A stretch of 64,000 nt of DNA, from NCBI RefSeq assembly GCF_011578285.1, contig NZ_CP049916.1, forward strand, positions 1,674,001 to 1,738,000. Reading direction: 5' to 3'. Under the pieces are notes generated by a model, which was not told the DNA's origin, did no database searches, and was given only the letters and a program-made list of their open reading frames with translations. Below are positions 45,163 through 53,886 of this stretch, in pieces. This stretch comes from Acinetobacter lanii (GTDB lineage: Bacteria; Pseudomonadota; Gammaproteobacteria; Pseudomonadales; Moraxellaceae). The first letter of the stretch is position 1; every line of letters starts with the position of its first letter. A program made the position numbers and the translations under genes.

Positions 45163-47718
45163 TCATTGAGGCCAATTGTAATTCAGCTTGAGTTCACTTA
45201 ATGCCGCAGGTTTTGCGAAATAAAAACCTTGGAAATAATTACAACCATGCGCTTGTAAAAACTCAGCTTGATCAATGGTTTCAATGCCCTCGGCAACCAC
45301 TTCTAAGCCTAAAGTCTGCGCCATAACAATAATCGCAGCAATGATCGCGCAATCTTGTTTATTGTCGGGTAGATCCTCAATAAAACTGCGATCGAGTTTG
45401 ATTTCATCCGCAGGTAAGGTGCGCAAATAACTCAGACTCGAATAGCCCGTCCCAAAGTCATCAACAGAGACTTTAATACCTAAATTACGAACTGCCTTAA
45501 GTATGTCTAATGAACGGTCAGCACCCTCAATTAACATGCCTTCAGTCACTTCAATTTTTAATAAGTCAGGAGCAAGTTGGGTCTTTTTTAAGGTTTCATT
45601 TAATTCATCTAAAAAACCAACACGTTTAAACTGTAAAGGGGATAAGTTCACTGCAACTCTAAGGTTGGAGTGATTTTCTTGATTCCACGCGACAATGTCC
45701 TGACATGCCTGTTGTAAAACCCATTGACCAATGGCAACAATCTGACCCGTTTCTTCGGCAAAAGGAATAAACTCAGCAGGAGAGATAAAACCTTTTTGCG
45801 GATGTTGCCAACGGATTAATGCTTCAACACTTTTTAATTCACCAGAGTGAGCGTCAACTAAAGGTTGGTAGACCACTTTAAATTGTTCTTGCTCTAGCGC
45901 GACCATCAGTTCGTGACGCATCAACACATAATCAACTTTTGGTGTATGAACAGCATTAATCTCATACCAATGCCATGTATTTCCACCTTGTTTTTTGGCT
46001 TCATTTACGGCATGTATTGCATAATGCAACAATTGGCTCGATTTTTCGATTTGATCACTATTATTTGCAATGCCGACGCTGGCACTGATGTGCACTTTAC
46101 GACCATCAATATCGAAGGGGGCTGATAGACTTTTAATGATTTGCTCTGCAAGCATAACCACATGTTCCAAATCGTTATTATTTTTGAGTAAAATACCAAA
46201 TTCATCCGCTGAAAAATGTGAAATAAGCTCTTCATCTTGAATGAGATGGCGTAAACGATCTGCAACAGCCACCAATACTTGGTCACCTAAGATGTAGCCT
46301 AAACTATGATTTAAGGGATTAAATCCATCTAACTCAATATATAGAACCACAGGTTCATACTGATTGAGCGACTTTGAGAAAGCATCCTCTAAACGTTTTT
46401 CAAAATGCAAATGATTAATCAGCCCAGTTAGACTATCGTGAGTCTGTTGACGGGCAATATATTCGCTGTCTGCAAGCTGTTGAGTAATATCTTGTTGAAT
46501 GCCAATAAAATGCTTACAAATATTTTGATCATTAAATACAGGCCCTAAGATCAATTTATTCCAAAACTCTTGTCCATTTTTACGATAATTTTTGATGGTG
46601 GTCTGTATTTCAACTTGATTAGCCAAGGCTTCACGGATTTCTTCAATTGATTTTGGATCTGTATCAGGCCCTTGTAGAATGCGGCAGTTTTTTCCGAGCA
46701 CTTCCTCTTTTCGATATCCGGTAATCTTTTCGAATGCAGGATTGACATATTCAATTTTAAGCTCTGAAGCATCGGTTAAGATGATTCCATGCGGGTTGGC
46801 ATCCACACTTCTTTTGAGTAACCTCAGTGTATCTTCTGAATTTCTGCGTTCCGTAATATCTCGTACAATCCCAAATACACCCACGACCTGATCATTTTGC
46901 TTGATGGGTAAATAAGTCAAATCCAGCCAATAACTTTCATCTAAAGCATTACGACCTTGAATTTCTAGATGCTGGCTATTTCCTGCCATGGCTTGCTGAA
47001 AAGCTGTCTCAGTAACAGATTTAAATTCATCTGAAAGAAAACTTTGGTAATGTGTACCTATACACTCGAATGGTTTGAATTTGGTGACGGTCTCTGAGGC
47101 TAAGTTAGCATCAACAATTACACCTTCGAGATTGTGTTCAAATATTGCATCAGGATGATAGGTAAAGAAGGAACGATATTTATCATTGAGTGTGAGTCTT
47201 TGTTGCCTTTCGACATACAAATCCATACTCAGCGCAATTAAAGAAGCAGCATGACGAATGAGTTGAATATGAGTCGATGTTGGACGCTTATTCGATCGAT
47301 AATAGGTACCAAAGGTTCCGTAAAGTTTACCTAAAGCATTTACAATAGGGGTAGACCAACAAGCATGGATATTTTCTTGTTTGACGTATTCACTGAAAAG
47401 TTGCCAGTTCGGATCGGTCTGTAAATTGTCACAAATCACCAGCTGTCTTTGAAATGCCGCTGCACCACACGCACCCACGTGTTGACCTATTTTAAGATCA
47501 CTCAGGAGGGCTTGATAACTTGGAGAAAAATGTTTAGCACCACTGACAAGATTTAATGTCTGTTTTTCCTCAGAAAAAAGCATAATAGATACCATGGAAT
47601 CAGGTATCTGGCTTTCAAGCCATTCACTAATGTTCTGAAAGATGAGTGATAAATCAGCATGTTGCCCAATTAAATCAAAAATTGACTGGGTATCTAAATA
47701 ATTTGCTGATTGACTCAT
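45163..47718 (-). CDS. GAF-PAS-PAS-GGDEF-EAL protein, predicted c-di-GMP phosphodiesterase
   Basis: 851 residues from ATG 47718, where AGGATGG upstream suits this start better than ATG 47730. Order: GAF (about 10-165; VGACGAAAFQRQLVICDNLQTDPNW), PAS (about 180-295; ITERRNSEDTL at its end), PAS (about 300-415; VNPAFEKITGYRKEEVLGKNC, flavin-type LOV-like NCRILQGPDTDP), degenerate GGDEF (about 430-590; active site reads SADEF), EAL (about 610-851; SVEALIRWQHP, DDFGTGYSSLSYL). No membrane segment. The degenerate GGDEF suggests hydrolysis rather than synthesis. The NCRxLQ segment could bind flavin and give blue-light sensing; that is inference. Confidence 0.9.
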   Translation of the reverse strand: MSQSANYLDTQSIFDLIGQHADLSLIFQNISEWLESQIPDSMVSIMLFSEEKQTLNLVSGAKHFSPSYQALLSDLKIGQHVGACGAAAFQRQLVICDNLQTDPNWQLFSEYVKQENIHACWSTPIVNALGKLYGTFGTYYRSNKRPTSTHIQLIRHAASLIALSMDLYVERQQRLTLNDKYRSFFTYHPDAIFEHNLEGVIVDANLASETVTKFKPFECIGTHYQSFLSDEFKSVTETAFQQAMAGNSQHLEIQGRNALDESYWLDLTYLPIKQNDQVVGVFGIVRDITERRNSEDTLRLLKRSVDANPHGIILTDASELKIEYVNPAFEKITGYRKEEVLGKNCRILQGPDTDPKSIEEIREALANQVEIQTTIKNYRKNGQEFWNKLILGPVFNDQNICKHFIGIQQDITQQLADSEYIARQQTHDSLTGLINHLHFEKRLEDAFSKSLNQYEPVVLYIELDGFNPLNHSLGYILGDQVLVAVADRLRHLIQDEELISHFSADEFGILLKNNNDLEHVVMLAEQIIKSLSAPFDIDGRKVHISASVGIANNSDQIEKSSQLLHYAIHAVNEAKKQGGNTWHWYEINAVHTPKVDYVLMRHELMVALEQEQFKVVYQPLVDAHSGELKSVEALIRWQHPQKGFISPAEFIPFAEETGQIVAIGQWVLQQACQDIVAWNQENHSNLRVAVNLSPLQFKRVGFLDELNETLKKTQLAPDLLKIEVTEGMLIEGADRSLDILKAVRNLGIKVSVDDFGTGYSSLSYLRTLPADEIKLDRSFIEDLPDNKQDCAIIAAIIVMAQTLGLEVVAEGIETIDQAEFLQAHGCNYFQGFYFAKPAALSELKLNYNWPQ

Positions 47719-47730
47719 ATGACATACCAT

Positions 47731-48226
47731 CCTAAGGTCACGGTGAATATTTTATTGATTATGATAGCGCTCTGATCTAAAAAAAACGGAATCAAGACTT
47801 AGAACATTTATTTTCTGCAAATACAGATGGTTAATTATACTTAAATAAAACAATATTGATGCACAATTATTGTGCTAAATTTCAAAGTTTAGCTTTCGTT
47901 ATGGACAACACATCCAATTATCTCTACCTGCTTTCATATCAATATCAAAGATGCAGGTAGGTCAGGGTAATTTATTATTCATCTCTCAGACTTCACTAAT
48001 GCGTATACACACCAATTTATGTTCTTTCATAAACATCATTTTAACTAAAATCTAACCCTACGATTGATTTGAAACCATGTGATTAGATTGATGCGGTTCC
48101 TATATAGAGCCCCCCAAAATAAGCTTGATGAGATAAATTAAACTTATGTGTGTATTTGAATTAAAAATTTATATTTCAATAGCTTAAATAGATTCTTAAA
48201 AGAAAAATCACTTTAAAGATAAACTT
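47731..48226. other. Intergenic stretch, about 500 bases
   Basis: AT-rich with no supported gene or RNA. The promoter of the EAL protein gene should lie at its left end. Confidence 0.5.
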
Positions 48227-48472
48227 TTACAATGAAGATTTCTGTTTTGCTTTCTGACGTAAAACATATAAGTATAAGCTTTCGACTTTTTCACGCGCCC
48301 ATGGGGTGGTACGCAAAAATCGCAATGAAGATTTAACACTTGGGTCTATGCAAAAACATCTAATTTCAATTTTACGACTTAAGTCTTCAAACCCACCGTA
48401 GTAGTCTAATAATTCATCTAAAATGTCTGCAAGTTTTTTGCCATGTAAAGGGTCATTCGAGGTATTCATCAT
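48227..48472 (-). CDS. VF530-family DNA-binding protein
   Basis: 81 residues. Hallmark DPLHGKKLADILDELLDYYG, then IRCFCIDPSVKSSLRFLRTTPWAREKVESLYLY. VF530 proteins are small, fold as DNA-binding-like domains and have no settled role. Last chromosomal-type gene before dif. Confidence 0.9.
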   Translation of the reverse strand: MMNTSNDPLHGKKLADILDELLDYYGGFEDLSRKIEIRCFCIDPSVKSSLRFLRTTPWAREKVESLYLYVLRQKAKQKSSL

Positions 48473-48627
48473 AGATCAACAATTTTTTGGGAGGAGACTA
48501 TTATAGCCTGAGCTGATTTAAAAATTCGCATTATTCAATTTTGGATATTCGATTTTAGTCCTTGTTTAGTCATTTCACATATTCATTCTAAGACAAGTAC
48601 ATATATAGACACGTTGTCTGATATCCT

Positions 48628-48655
48628 ATTTAACATAATATACATTATGCGAAGT
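48628..48655 (-). other. dif: Chromosomal dif site (XerC/XerD recombination site)
   Basis: On the minus strand the 28 bases read XerC arm ACTTCGCATAA, spacer TGTATA, XerD arm TTATGTTAAAT. This equals E. coli dif except at three positions in the outer XerC arm; the spacer and XerD arm are identical. A single copy with this spacer fits the chromosomal dif, where XerCD/FtsK resolve chromosome dimers, rather than the plasmid pdif sites of Acinetobacter, whose spacers vary. It marks the replication terminus. Confidence 0.88.
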
Positions 48656-48666
48656 CTTCTTGTAAG

Positions 48667-50135
48667 CCCAAAATAGAAATGTCCGGTTTCTCCAAAGTAA
48701 AAATGTCCGCTTTTAGAATATGCACTTTTGCAATTTTCTTAGCGGACGGTTTGATATGTTGGTGTCTATGTCGGATAAAGAACTTAAACGATTGTCGGTT
48801 TTGCAGGAAATCTGTGATCAACGCATAACTCAATCCCAGGCTGCTCAGCTACTTCATATCTCAGAACGTCAGATCAGACGCTTACTGCACAAATACAAAG
48901 CTCAAGGTCCCGCTGCATTAGCCCATGCCGGTCGTGGCCAAATCAGCAATTCCAAAATTCCTGAAGAAATCAGACTCAAGTGTCTCAATATTGTTTCTGA
49001 CCAACTCCATGGTTTTGGACCCACTTTAGCGCATGAAAAGCTCACCACCGTACATGGATTCGATCTTTCAGTAGAAACCCTGCGTTCTTGGATGATTGCA
49101 GCCGATTTATGGATTCCTCGATCCAAGCGCCTGAAACGCCGGTATCAGCCTCGTTACAACCGGGATTGCTTTGGTGAACTGATCCAAATTGATGGCTCAC
49201 ACCATGACTGGTTTGAAGGACGCGCTGCTAAATGCTGTCTGCTGGTGTTTATCGATGATGCCACAGGTAAATTACAGCATTTACGCTTCTGTGAATCAGA
49301 ATCAACCTTTGACTATATGATTTCGACACGTTTATATATCGAACAGCATGGTAAGCCATTGGCATTTTACAGTGACAAACATTCAGTTTTTAGGGTGAAT
49401 CAAAGCAGCAAGAAAGACACCAAGATTACCCAGTTTGGACGTGTGCTGAGCACTCTCAATATCGATATCATCTTCGCTAACTCCCCTCAAGCCAAAGGTC
49501 GTGTAGAACGCGCCAATAGAACACTTCAAGACCGTTTGATTAAAGAAATGCGCCTGGAAGGTATTAGTTCGATTGAGCAAGCGAATGCCTGGCTGCCGTG
49601 CTTTATTAAGCAATTTAATCGTAAATTTGCCAAGATGGCCTTTAATCCCAAGGATCTGCATCGGACTGTCACTGAAACAGCCGAAGAATTAGATGATATT
49701 TTTACCTGGCGTGAACCCCGCAGGGTCACTAACAGCCTGACAATTACTTATGATAAATGCGTATATATGTTGGAAAACACAGAAGAAAATCAAAGTTTGA
49801 TCGGCAAGTATCTTGAGTTCCTGGAATATCCGGATGGTACTGTAGCCATTGAATATCATGGAAGAAAAATCAGTTACAGCCTCTTCGATAAATTAAGTCA
49901 GCTCAATCAACGAGAGATCGTTGAGAATAAACGTTTGGGTTCTGTGCTGGCACATATTCAACAACAGCATGAACAACTGGAACAACAAAACAAACGCAAT
50001 CGTTCTCAAAAGATGCCACGTAGACGAGCACAGAAAACAGCGATTGAACAACGAAATCTGAATCCTGTGCTTGACTTGGAAATTTCCATATAGGACATTT
50101 CTATTTGGTTATTAGGTAGGACATTTCTACTTGGG
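48667..50135 (+). mobile_element. ISNCY (IS1202-like) insertion sequence beside dif, about 1.47 kb
   Basis: The ends are inverted: CCCAAAATAGAAATGTCC at 48667 and its relative ending at 50135. Each end holds a second, inner copy of the same motif (48692-48709 and 50093-50108). Exact limits may extend a few bases. No flanking duplication was identified. The left end is 11 bp from the dif XerC arm, the kind of placement I recall for ISAba32-type IS1202 relatives that target XerCD sites. Confidence 0.8.
48756..50093 (+). CDS. ISNCY-family transposase
   Basis: 445 residues from ATG 48756; ATG 48720 would add 12 and overlaps the left-end repeat region. N-terminal helix-turn-helix ITQSQAAQLLHISERQIRRLL. 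DDE core: QIDGSHHDWFEGR (Asp), FYSDKHSVFRV (Asp), and SPQAKGRVERANRTLQDRL (Glu). A C-terminal basic tail (KRNRSQKMPRRRAQK). Intact. Confidence 0.93.
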   Translation: MLVSMSDKELKRLSVLQEICDQRITQSQAAQLLHISERQIRRLLHKYKAQGPAALAHAGRGQISNSKIPEEIRLKCLNIVSDQLHGFGPTLAHEKLTTVHGFDLSVETLRSWMIAADLWIPRSKRLKRRYQPRYNRDCFGELIQIDGSHHDWFEGRAAKCCLLVFIDDATGKLQHLRFCESESTFDYMISTRLYIEQHGKPLAFYSDKHSVFRVNQSSKKDTKITQFGRVLSTLNIDIIFANSPQAKGRVERANRTLQDRLIKEMRLEGISSIEQANAWLPCFIKQFNRKFAKMAFNPKDLHRTVTETAEELDDIFTWREPRRVTNSLTITYDKCVYMLENTEENQSLIGKYLEFLEYPDGTVAIEYHGRKISYSLFDKLSQLNQREIVENKRLGSVLAHIQQQHEQLEQQNKRNRSQKMPRRRAQKTAIEQRNLNPVLDLEISI

Positions 50136-50460
50136 AATAACACCTTATAATTTAGGAAATCCTAGCTATATAGACGCTATCTAAGCCTGATAATTTTAAA
50201 TATTGGATTCACATATATAGTATGTATAGAAGCCATTCACCAAAATCTCTTTAAGTCTAATCAACACTGGCTAAGCATTCATTTTAAAATGCTCAATGAA
50301 CGCTGTATTTTTATATTCTTCATGAAAAGCTATACAAAATTTGAGATTTGTTGTTGGGCGACCTATATAGGCTTTAAATCAACAAGCCTTTTTCTTGAAT
50401 AACACCCTTGATCAATCACCTTTTTTTTACTCATACACATTTGATTCATTTATAGGCTTA
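50136..50460. other. Intergenic stretch, about 325 bases
   Basis: AT-rich with no supported gene, RNA or repeat; it separates the ISNCY element from the minus-strand Rhs remnant. Confidence 0.5.
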
Positions 50461-50639
50461 TTTTTTATATGGGAATTTAGGTATTTGTTTAAGGTGATCC
50501 AATTTTTCTATATTTGCTTTGAAAGCTGTTTCATCATTCGCTGCTTGGGTGAGCTGATCATCTAACCAAACGAGATGCGCTAACGGTACTGAACCGTACC
50601 GGGTTTGTCGGAGACCAACTTTCTTGAGAGAATGTCCCA

Positions 50640-50957
50640 ATGACAAAACCAAAATATACCCCTGAAATCAGAGAAAGAGCGGTTCAATTATTGATTGAAT
50701 CTGAAAAAGATTATCCTTCTACTTGGGCTGCAATCACAGCAATTGCACCTAAGATTGGCTGTACTCCTGAAACACTACGTTCCTGGCATCAGAAGTATTT
50801 GAATCAACAGAATCCAATCAAAGTACAGCAGCTTTCAGACCAAGAACGCATTAAACAACTTGAACGCGAAAATAAAGAACTGCAACGAGCCAATGAAATT
50901 CTACGCAAAGCAGCCGCTTTTTTCGCCCAGGCGGAGCTCGACCGCCCACACAAATAA
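50640..50957 (+). CDS. IS51-group transposase OrfA
   Basis: 105 residues. Helix-turn-helix (YTPEIRERAVQLLIES, CTPETLRSWHQKY) and a leucine zipper (IKQLERENKELQRANEILRKAA). Overlaps OrfB by one base (TAATG); a fused product would need a -1 shift. Confidence 0.93.
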   Translation: MTKPKYTPEIRERAVQLLIESEKDYPSTWAAITAIAPKIGCTPETLRSWHQKYLNQQNPIKVQQLSDQERIKQLERENKELQRANEILRKAAAFFAQAELDRPHK

Positions 50958-51859
50958 TGGTGGATTTTATCCATAATAATAAAGAGCTGTACGGAGTCGA
51001 GGCGATTTGTAGAATTTTACCTATCGCACCTTCAACCTATTACCGAACTTTAGACCTCGCGGACAATCCAGAACATCGAGCGAAACGAGATTTACATGAC
51101 TTGCATCATGCTGAACAAATTAAACGAATTTGGAAGGAAAGTTCAGGTCGATATGGTGTACGTAAAGTTTGGCAAAAACTGAAACGTGAAGGCTATATTA
51201 TTGCGCGCTGTACAGTTGCTCGATTGATGCAAAAGCTAGGTATACAAGGTGTTTGGCGAGGTAAGAATAAACAAACGACCCGTAGCCGGGATGATCAAAA
51301 ACGAGCAGATGACTTGGTGAAACGCAATTTTAGTGCTGATCAGCCTGACCAGCTGTGGGTCGCTGACTTCACGTATATTCAAACAAATTCAGGCTGGGTC
51401 TATACCGCCTTTATTATTGATGTGTTCTCACGAGCAATTGTTGGATGGAAAGTATCAACACGTATGAATACAGACATGGTGCTCGATGCACTGGAGCAAG
51501 CATTGCATGATCGAGGCATGCCAAAGAACGTGATTCATCATAGTGACAGAGGCGTGCAATATCTTTCCATTCGTTATACCAATCGTTTAGAAGCAGCAAA
51601 TTTACGAGCATCAGTCGGTACGACCGGTGATTCATACGATAATGCTTTGGCTGAAACGATGAATGGCTTATACAAAACAGAGGTGATTGAATATTTAAAA
51701 GCAGATTGGCAAGGTTTAGCGGATGTACAACTTGCGACACTAAATTGGGTAGATTGGTTCAATAAAGAACGTGTACATAGTGCACTGGGTTATGTATCAC
51801 CTTTTGATTTTGAAGTAATCTACTATGATAAGATTAACCCGTTAGGTCAGGTGGCCTAA
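50957..51859 (+). CDS. IS51-group transposase OrfB
   Basis: 300 residues. HTH_21 region RYGVRKVWQKLKREGYIIARCTV read in pieces, then rve catalytic core with Asp in QLWVADFTYIQ, Asp in IHHSDRGVQYLS and Glu in ALAETMNGLYKTEV. C-terminus KERVHSALGYVSPFDFE. Intact. Confidence 0.95.
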   Translation: MVDFIHNNKELYGVEAICRILPIAPSTYYRTLDLADNPEHRAKRDLHDLHHAEQIKRIWKESSGRYGVRKVWQKLKREGYIIARCTVARLMQKLGIQGVWRGKNKQTTRSRDDQKRADDLVKRNFSADQPDQLWVADFTYIQTNSGWVYTAFIIDVFSRAIVGWKVSTRMNTDMVLDALEQALHDRGMPKNVIHHSDRGVQYLSIRYTNRLEAANLRASVGTTGDSYDNALAETMNGLYKTEVIEYLKADWQGLADVQLATLNWVDWFNKERVHSALGYVSPFDFEVIYYDKINPLGQVA

Positions 51860-52285
51860 CTTAAATAAAAAGTCTCCGACAAACCCGGTACGGTTCAGTA
51901 CAAAGCTATTGGCTTCATACACCGTGGTGAATACATGCTTACCATTATGGTCTTGCAGTATTCGATTGCCATCCCAAACATTCCACACGGCTTGTTTTTG
52001 AACCAACTGAGTGGATTTAGTTTGTATCGTTTTAGCCGGTCGAATAATCTTAGATCGGCTAGCATAGAAGTCAGAAGATCCAACTAATTGTGTTGATTCA
52101 CCTAAACTTAAGTTCATCGATAAACCCAATTGATAGTTAACTGCATGTTCTGAGTTGTGTGAGTTAGCTTTTTCGTGCTGTATTTTTGCTTGAATTTGCT
52201 GAGTAATGATTTCTTTTTTATAAGTTTGACTCTGTTTCGCTATTCGTCGACCAAATGGATCATATAGCTAAATAAAAAACATAAG

Positions 52286-52804
52286 CTACATCATTTTAAA
52301 GACGATATCTAAAGCTTCCTGAAAGGTTTTATTATTCTGAGCAACCATATGTCTGACTTTACTTTTTAGGACAGACCATGCTCTCTCAATAGGATTTAGA
52401 TCAGGACTATATGCAGGTAGATAAACAATTCTTATCTGATATCGTGCTGCCAAGTCATCAATTACTCGACCTTTATGAATGGATGCATTATCTAGAATCA
52501 GCAAATAACTCTTAGTCTGATCATCCTTTTGCTTTAAATCCTGCAACAAATATTCCAACCAACAGACAAAAATATTCCGATCACACGAACCGTGAAAAAC
52601 TAAAGGTTGAGTAAACTTGAATGGTGCATTTGATCTGACCTCACTGATCATACTGAGTCTCGTGCCATGCCCACCTGACTTAAATGCATGACAACGTTGA
52701 CCTTTTGGAGACCAACCATATTCTGCGGTTTCATTGGTATTGATGCCTGATTCATCGATATAAAGAATGTGATCTTCACCATATTGCTGCTTCCACTGAG
52801 GCAA
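52286..52804 (-). CDS. IS630-family transposase, catalytic frame, copy 3
   Basis: 172 residues; DDE residues intact (LYIDESG, LDNASIHK, NPIERAW). A few substitutions near the C-terminus (AQNNKTFQEALDIVFKMM). Entered from the upstream frame by the same A7 slip, so potentially active. Confidence 0.92.
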   Translation of the reverse strand: MPQWKQQYGEDHILYIDESGINTNETAEYGWSPKGQRCHAFKSGGHGTRLSMISEVRSNAPFKFTQPLVFHGSCDRNIFVCWLEYLLQDLKQKDDQTKSYLLILDNASIHKGRVIDDLAARYQIRIVYLPAYSPDLNPIERAWSVLKSKVRHMVAQNNKTFQEALDIVFKMM

Positions 52805-52827
52805 ACACCATTCAAATACAGCACGGC

Positions 52828-53205
52828 TTAACTTGCAGGCTTGTTTGTAGAGAAAACTCTTTTTTTACGCGTCCAACCCATCTTATTTAGAGCTTTTAAA
52901 ATGACATGATAGCCAACGCTATAACCGAATTTCTGTTCAAACAAAGGAATAAGATCTTTAGCTTGGGTAAATGGCGTTGTTTTTACAAATGCTTCAAAAG
53001 CTTGCAGGTCCAGAATCTTTGAGGGACGTCCTACATTTGGAGACTTAGGTTGTTTGAGTTGACCAGTCTGCTGTTCGATCAGAATCCAATCATCGATCGT
53101 GGTTCTGGCAATATTAAATATTTCGCACGTCTTAGATTTATGCTTTGACTCTTTATAAAACTGCATGACTTTTTCACGTAGATCGACAGAATATGTTTTT
53201 GGCAT
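52828..53205 (-). CDS. IS630-family transposase, first frame, copy 3
   Basis: 125 residues, helix-turn-helix as in the other copies, with Val for Ala near residue 13 and Ile for Leu near residue 38. The A7 run is retained near the end. Confidence 0.9.
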   Translation of the reverse strand: MPKTYSVDLREKVMQFYKESKHKSKTCEIFNIARTTIDDWILIEQQTGQLKQPKSPNVGRPSKILDLQAFEAFVKTTPFTQAKDLIPLFEQKFGYSVGYHVILKALNKMGWTRKKRVFSTNKPAS

Positions 53206-53260
53206 AATTTTAAAGGTGAGTGTTTTTTCTATTGTAGCTCATCTTCTTAATTTAGCTATA

Positions 53261-53407
53261 AATACCAAAATTGACGAGAATAGATTTCAGCTTAGACCAG
53301 TGTTGATCCGTCAGCATTGTTCGAGGCATAGCGAGAAGTGAATTTGGTTTGGCGATTGAATTTTACTTTCTCGCTATTTTTTTGAACAGCAAATGTCAAC
53401 AGACCCT
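53261..53407 (-). mobile_element. 5' remnant of a different IS5-family element
   Basis: On the minus strand it begins near GGGTCTGTTGACATTTGC, a typical IS end, and from 53329 encodes MPRTMLTDQHWSKLKSILVN, the N-terminus of IS5-type transposases. It is then cut by IS630 copy 3, so only about 22 codons remain. The rest is not found elsewhere in the window. Confidence 0.75.
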
Positions 53408-53408
53408 A

Positions 53409-53882
53409 TTAAAAGTAAAAAATAAAGTTAAACTCCTCCTGAAATAACATAAAAATAGTCATCATGATTGAGACACCTACTCCCATATAAATAATACTTT
53501 TATTATGTAATTTATGTGACATAGCAACTGTATGACCAAAAGGGACAGCCATTGCGAGAAGTTGATTTTTCTTATTCATTACCGACAGCACATTAAAATT
53601 ATCTAGCACATCATCTTCATAGGCAACATATACATCATCGCCTTCTTCAAAAAACACACCTGTAAATGCAGCATATAAATCTATTTCATCTATTTGAAAG
53701 TGAATGTAATAGCCGGGGAACCCTGTAATCCCCCCTAAAGTTGCTGCTGCCCCTATCCCACCTGATTCTAAAAAAATAGATACTAAAGCGGTGCCTGCGG
53801 CTTGAGACTGTAATTTCGGGAGTTGCCCGACAATACCATCAACGTATTCAAGGTTTTTAACTTTTCCATGAATCACTTTCAT
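53409..53882 (-). CDS. Hypothetical membrane-anchored protein
   Basis: 157 residues. A glycine-rich hydrophobic stretch (GGIGAAATLGGITGFPG, about 41-57) and a C-terminal membrane segment (SIIYMGVGVSIMMTIFML, about 128-146). The middle is acidic (FEEGDDVYVAYEDDVLDNF). No signal peptide. No family recognised with confidence; proteins of this type are seen near T6SS/Rhs genes, which fits the surroundings, but that is only context. Confidence 0.55.
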   Translation of the reverse strand: MKVIHGKVKNLEYVDGIVGQLPKLQSQAAGTALVSIFLESGGIGAAATLGGITGFPGYYIHFQIDEIDLYAAFTGVFFEEGDDVYVAYEDDVLDNFNVLSVMNKKNQLLAMAVPFGHTVAMSHKLHNKSIIYMGVGVSIMMTIFMLFQEEFNFIFYF

Positions 53883-53886
53883 TCTT

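Larger units (their letters stand above)
50590..51897 (+). mobile_element. IS3-family (IS51 group) insertion sequence, 1308 bp
   Basis: Inverted ends TGAACCGTACCGGGTTTGTC (50590) and the complement ending 51897, flanked by 4-bp repeats GTAC (50586-50589 and 51898-51901). It carries intact OrfA and OrfB. Inserted into the Rhs remnant between codons for SFV and PLA. Confidence 0.95.
50480..52262 (-). pseudogene. Rhs core remnant, minus strand, split by an IS51-type element and cut by IS630 copy 3
   Basis: Read on the minus strand: ATCCATTTGGTCGACG region (YDPFGRR) abutting IS630 at 52262, through SMNLSLGESTQLVGSS, KTIQTKSTQLVQKQAVWNVWDGNRILQDH and TTVYEANSFV to 51898. After the IS it continues as PLAHLVWLDDQLTQAANDETAFKANIEKLDHLKQI and ends about 50480. 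It lacks the 5' part, the rest of the core and any tip. It corresponds to the stretch 3490-4960 of segment 2 but in inverted orientation. Confidence 0.88.
52265..53258 (-). mobile_element. IS630-family element, copy 3 (994 bp), minus strand
   Basis: Same ends and length as copies 1 and 2, flanked by TA (52263-52264 and 53259-53260). One flank is Rhs core, the other an IS5-type remnant, so the two flanks do not form a single pre-insertion sequence. Confidence 0.93.

Noticed and set aside
48628..48655. Plasmid-type pdif module
   Set aside because: The spacer equals that of chromosomal dif, only one site is present, and the flanks are metabolic chromosomal genes.
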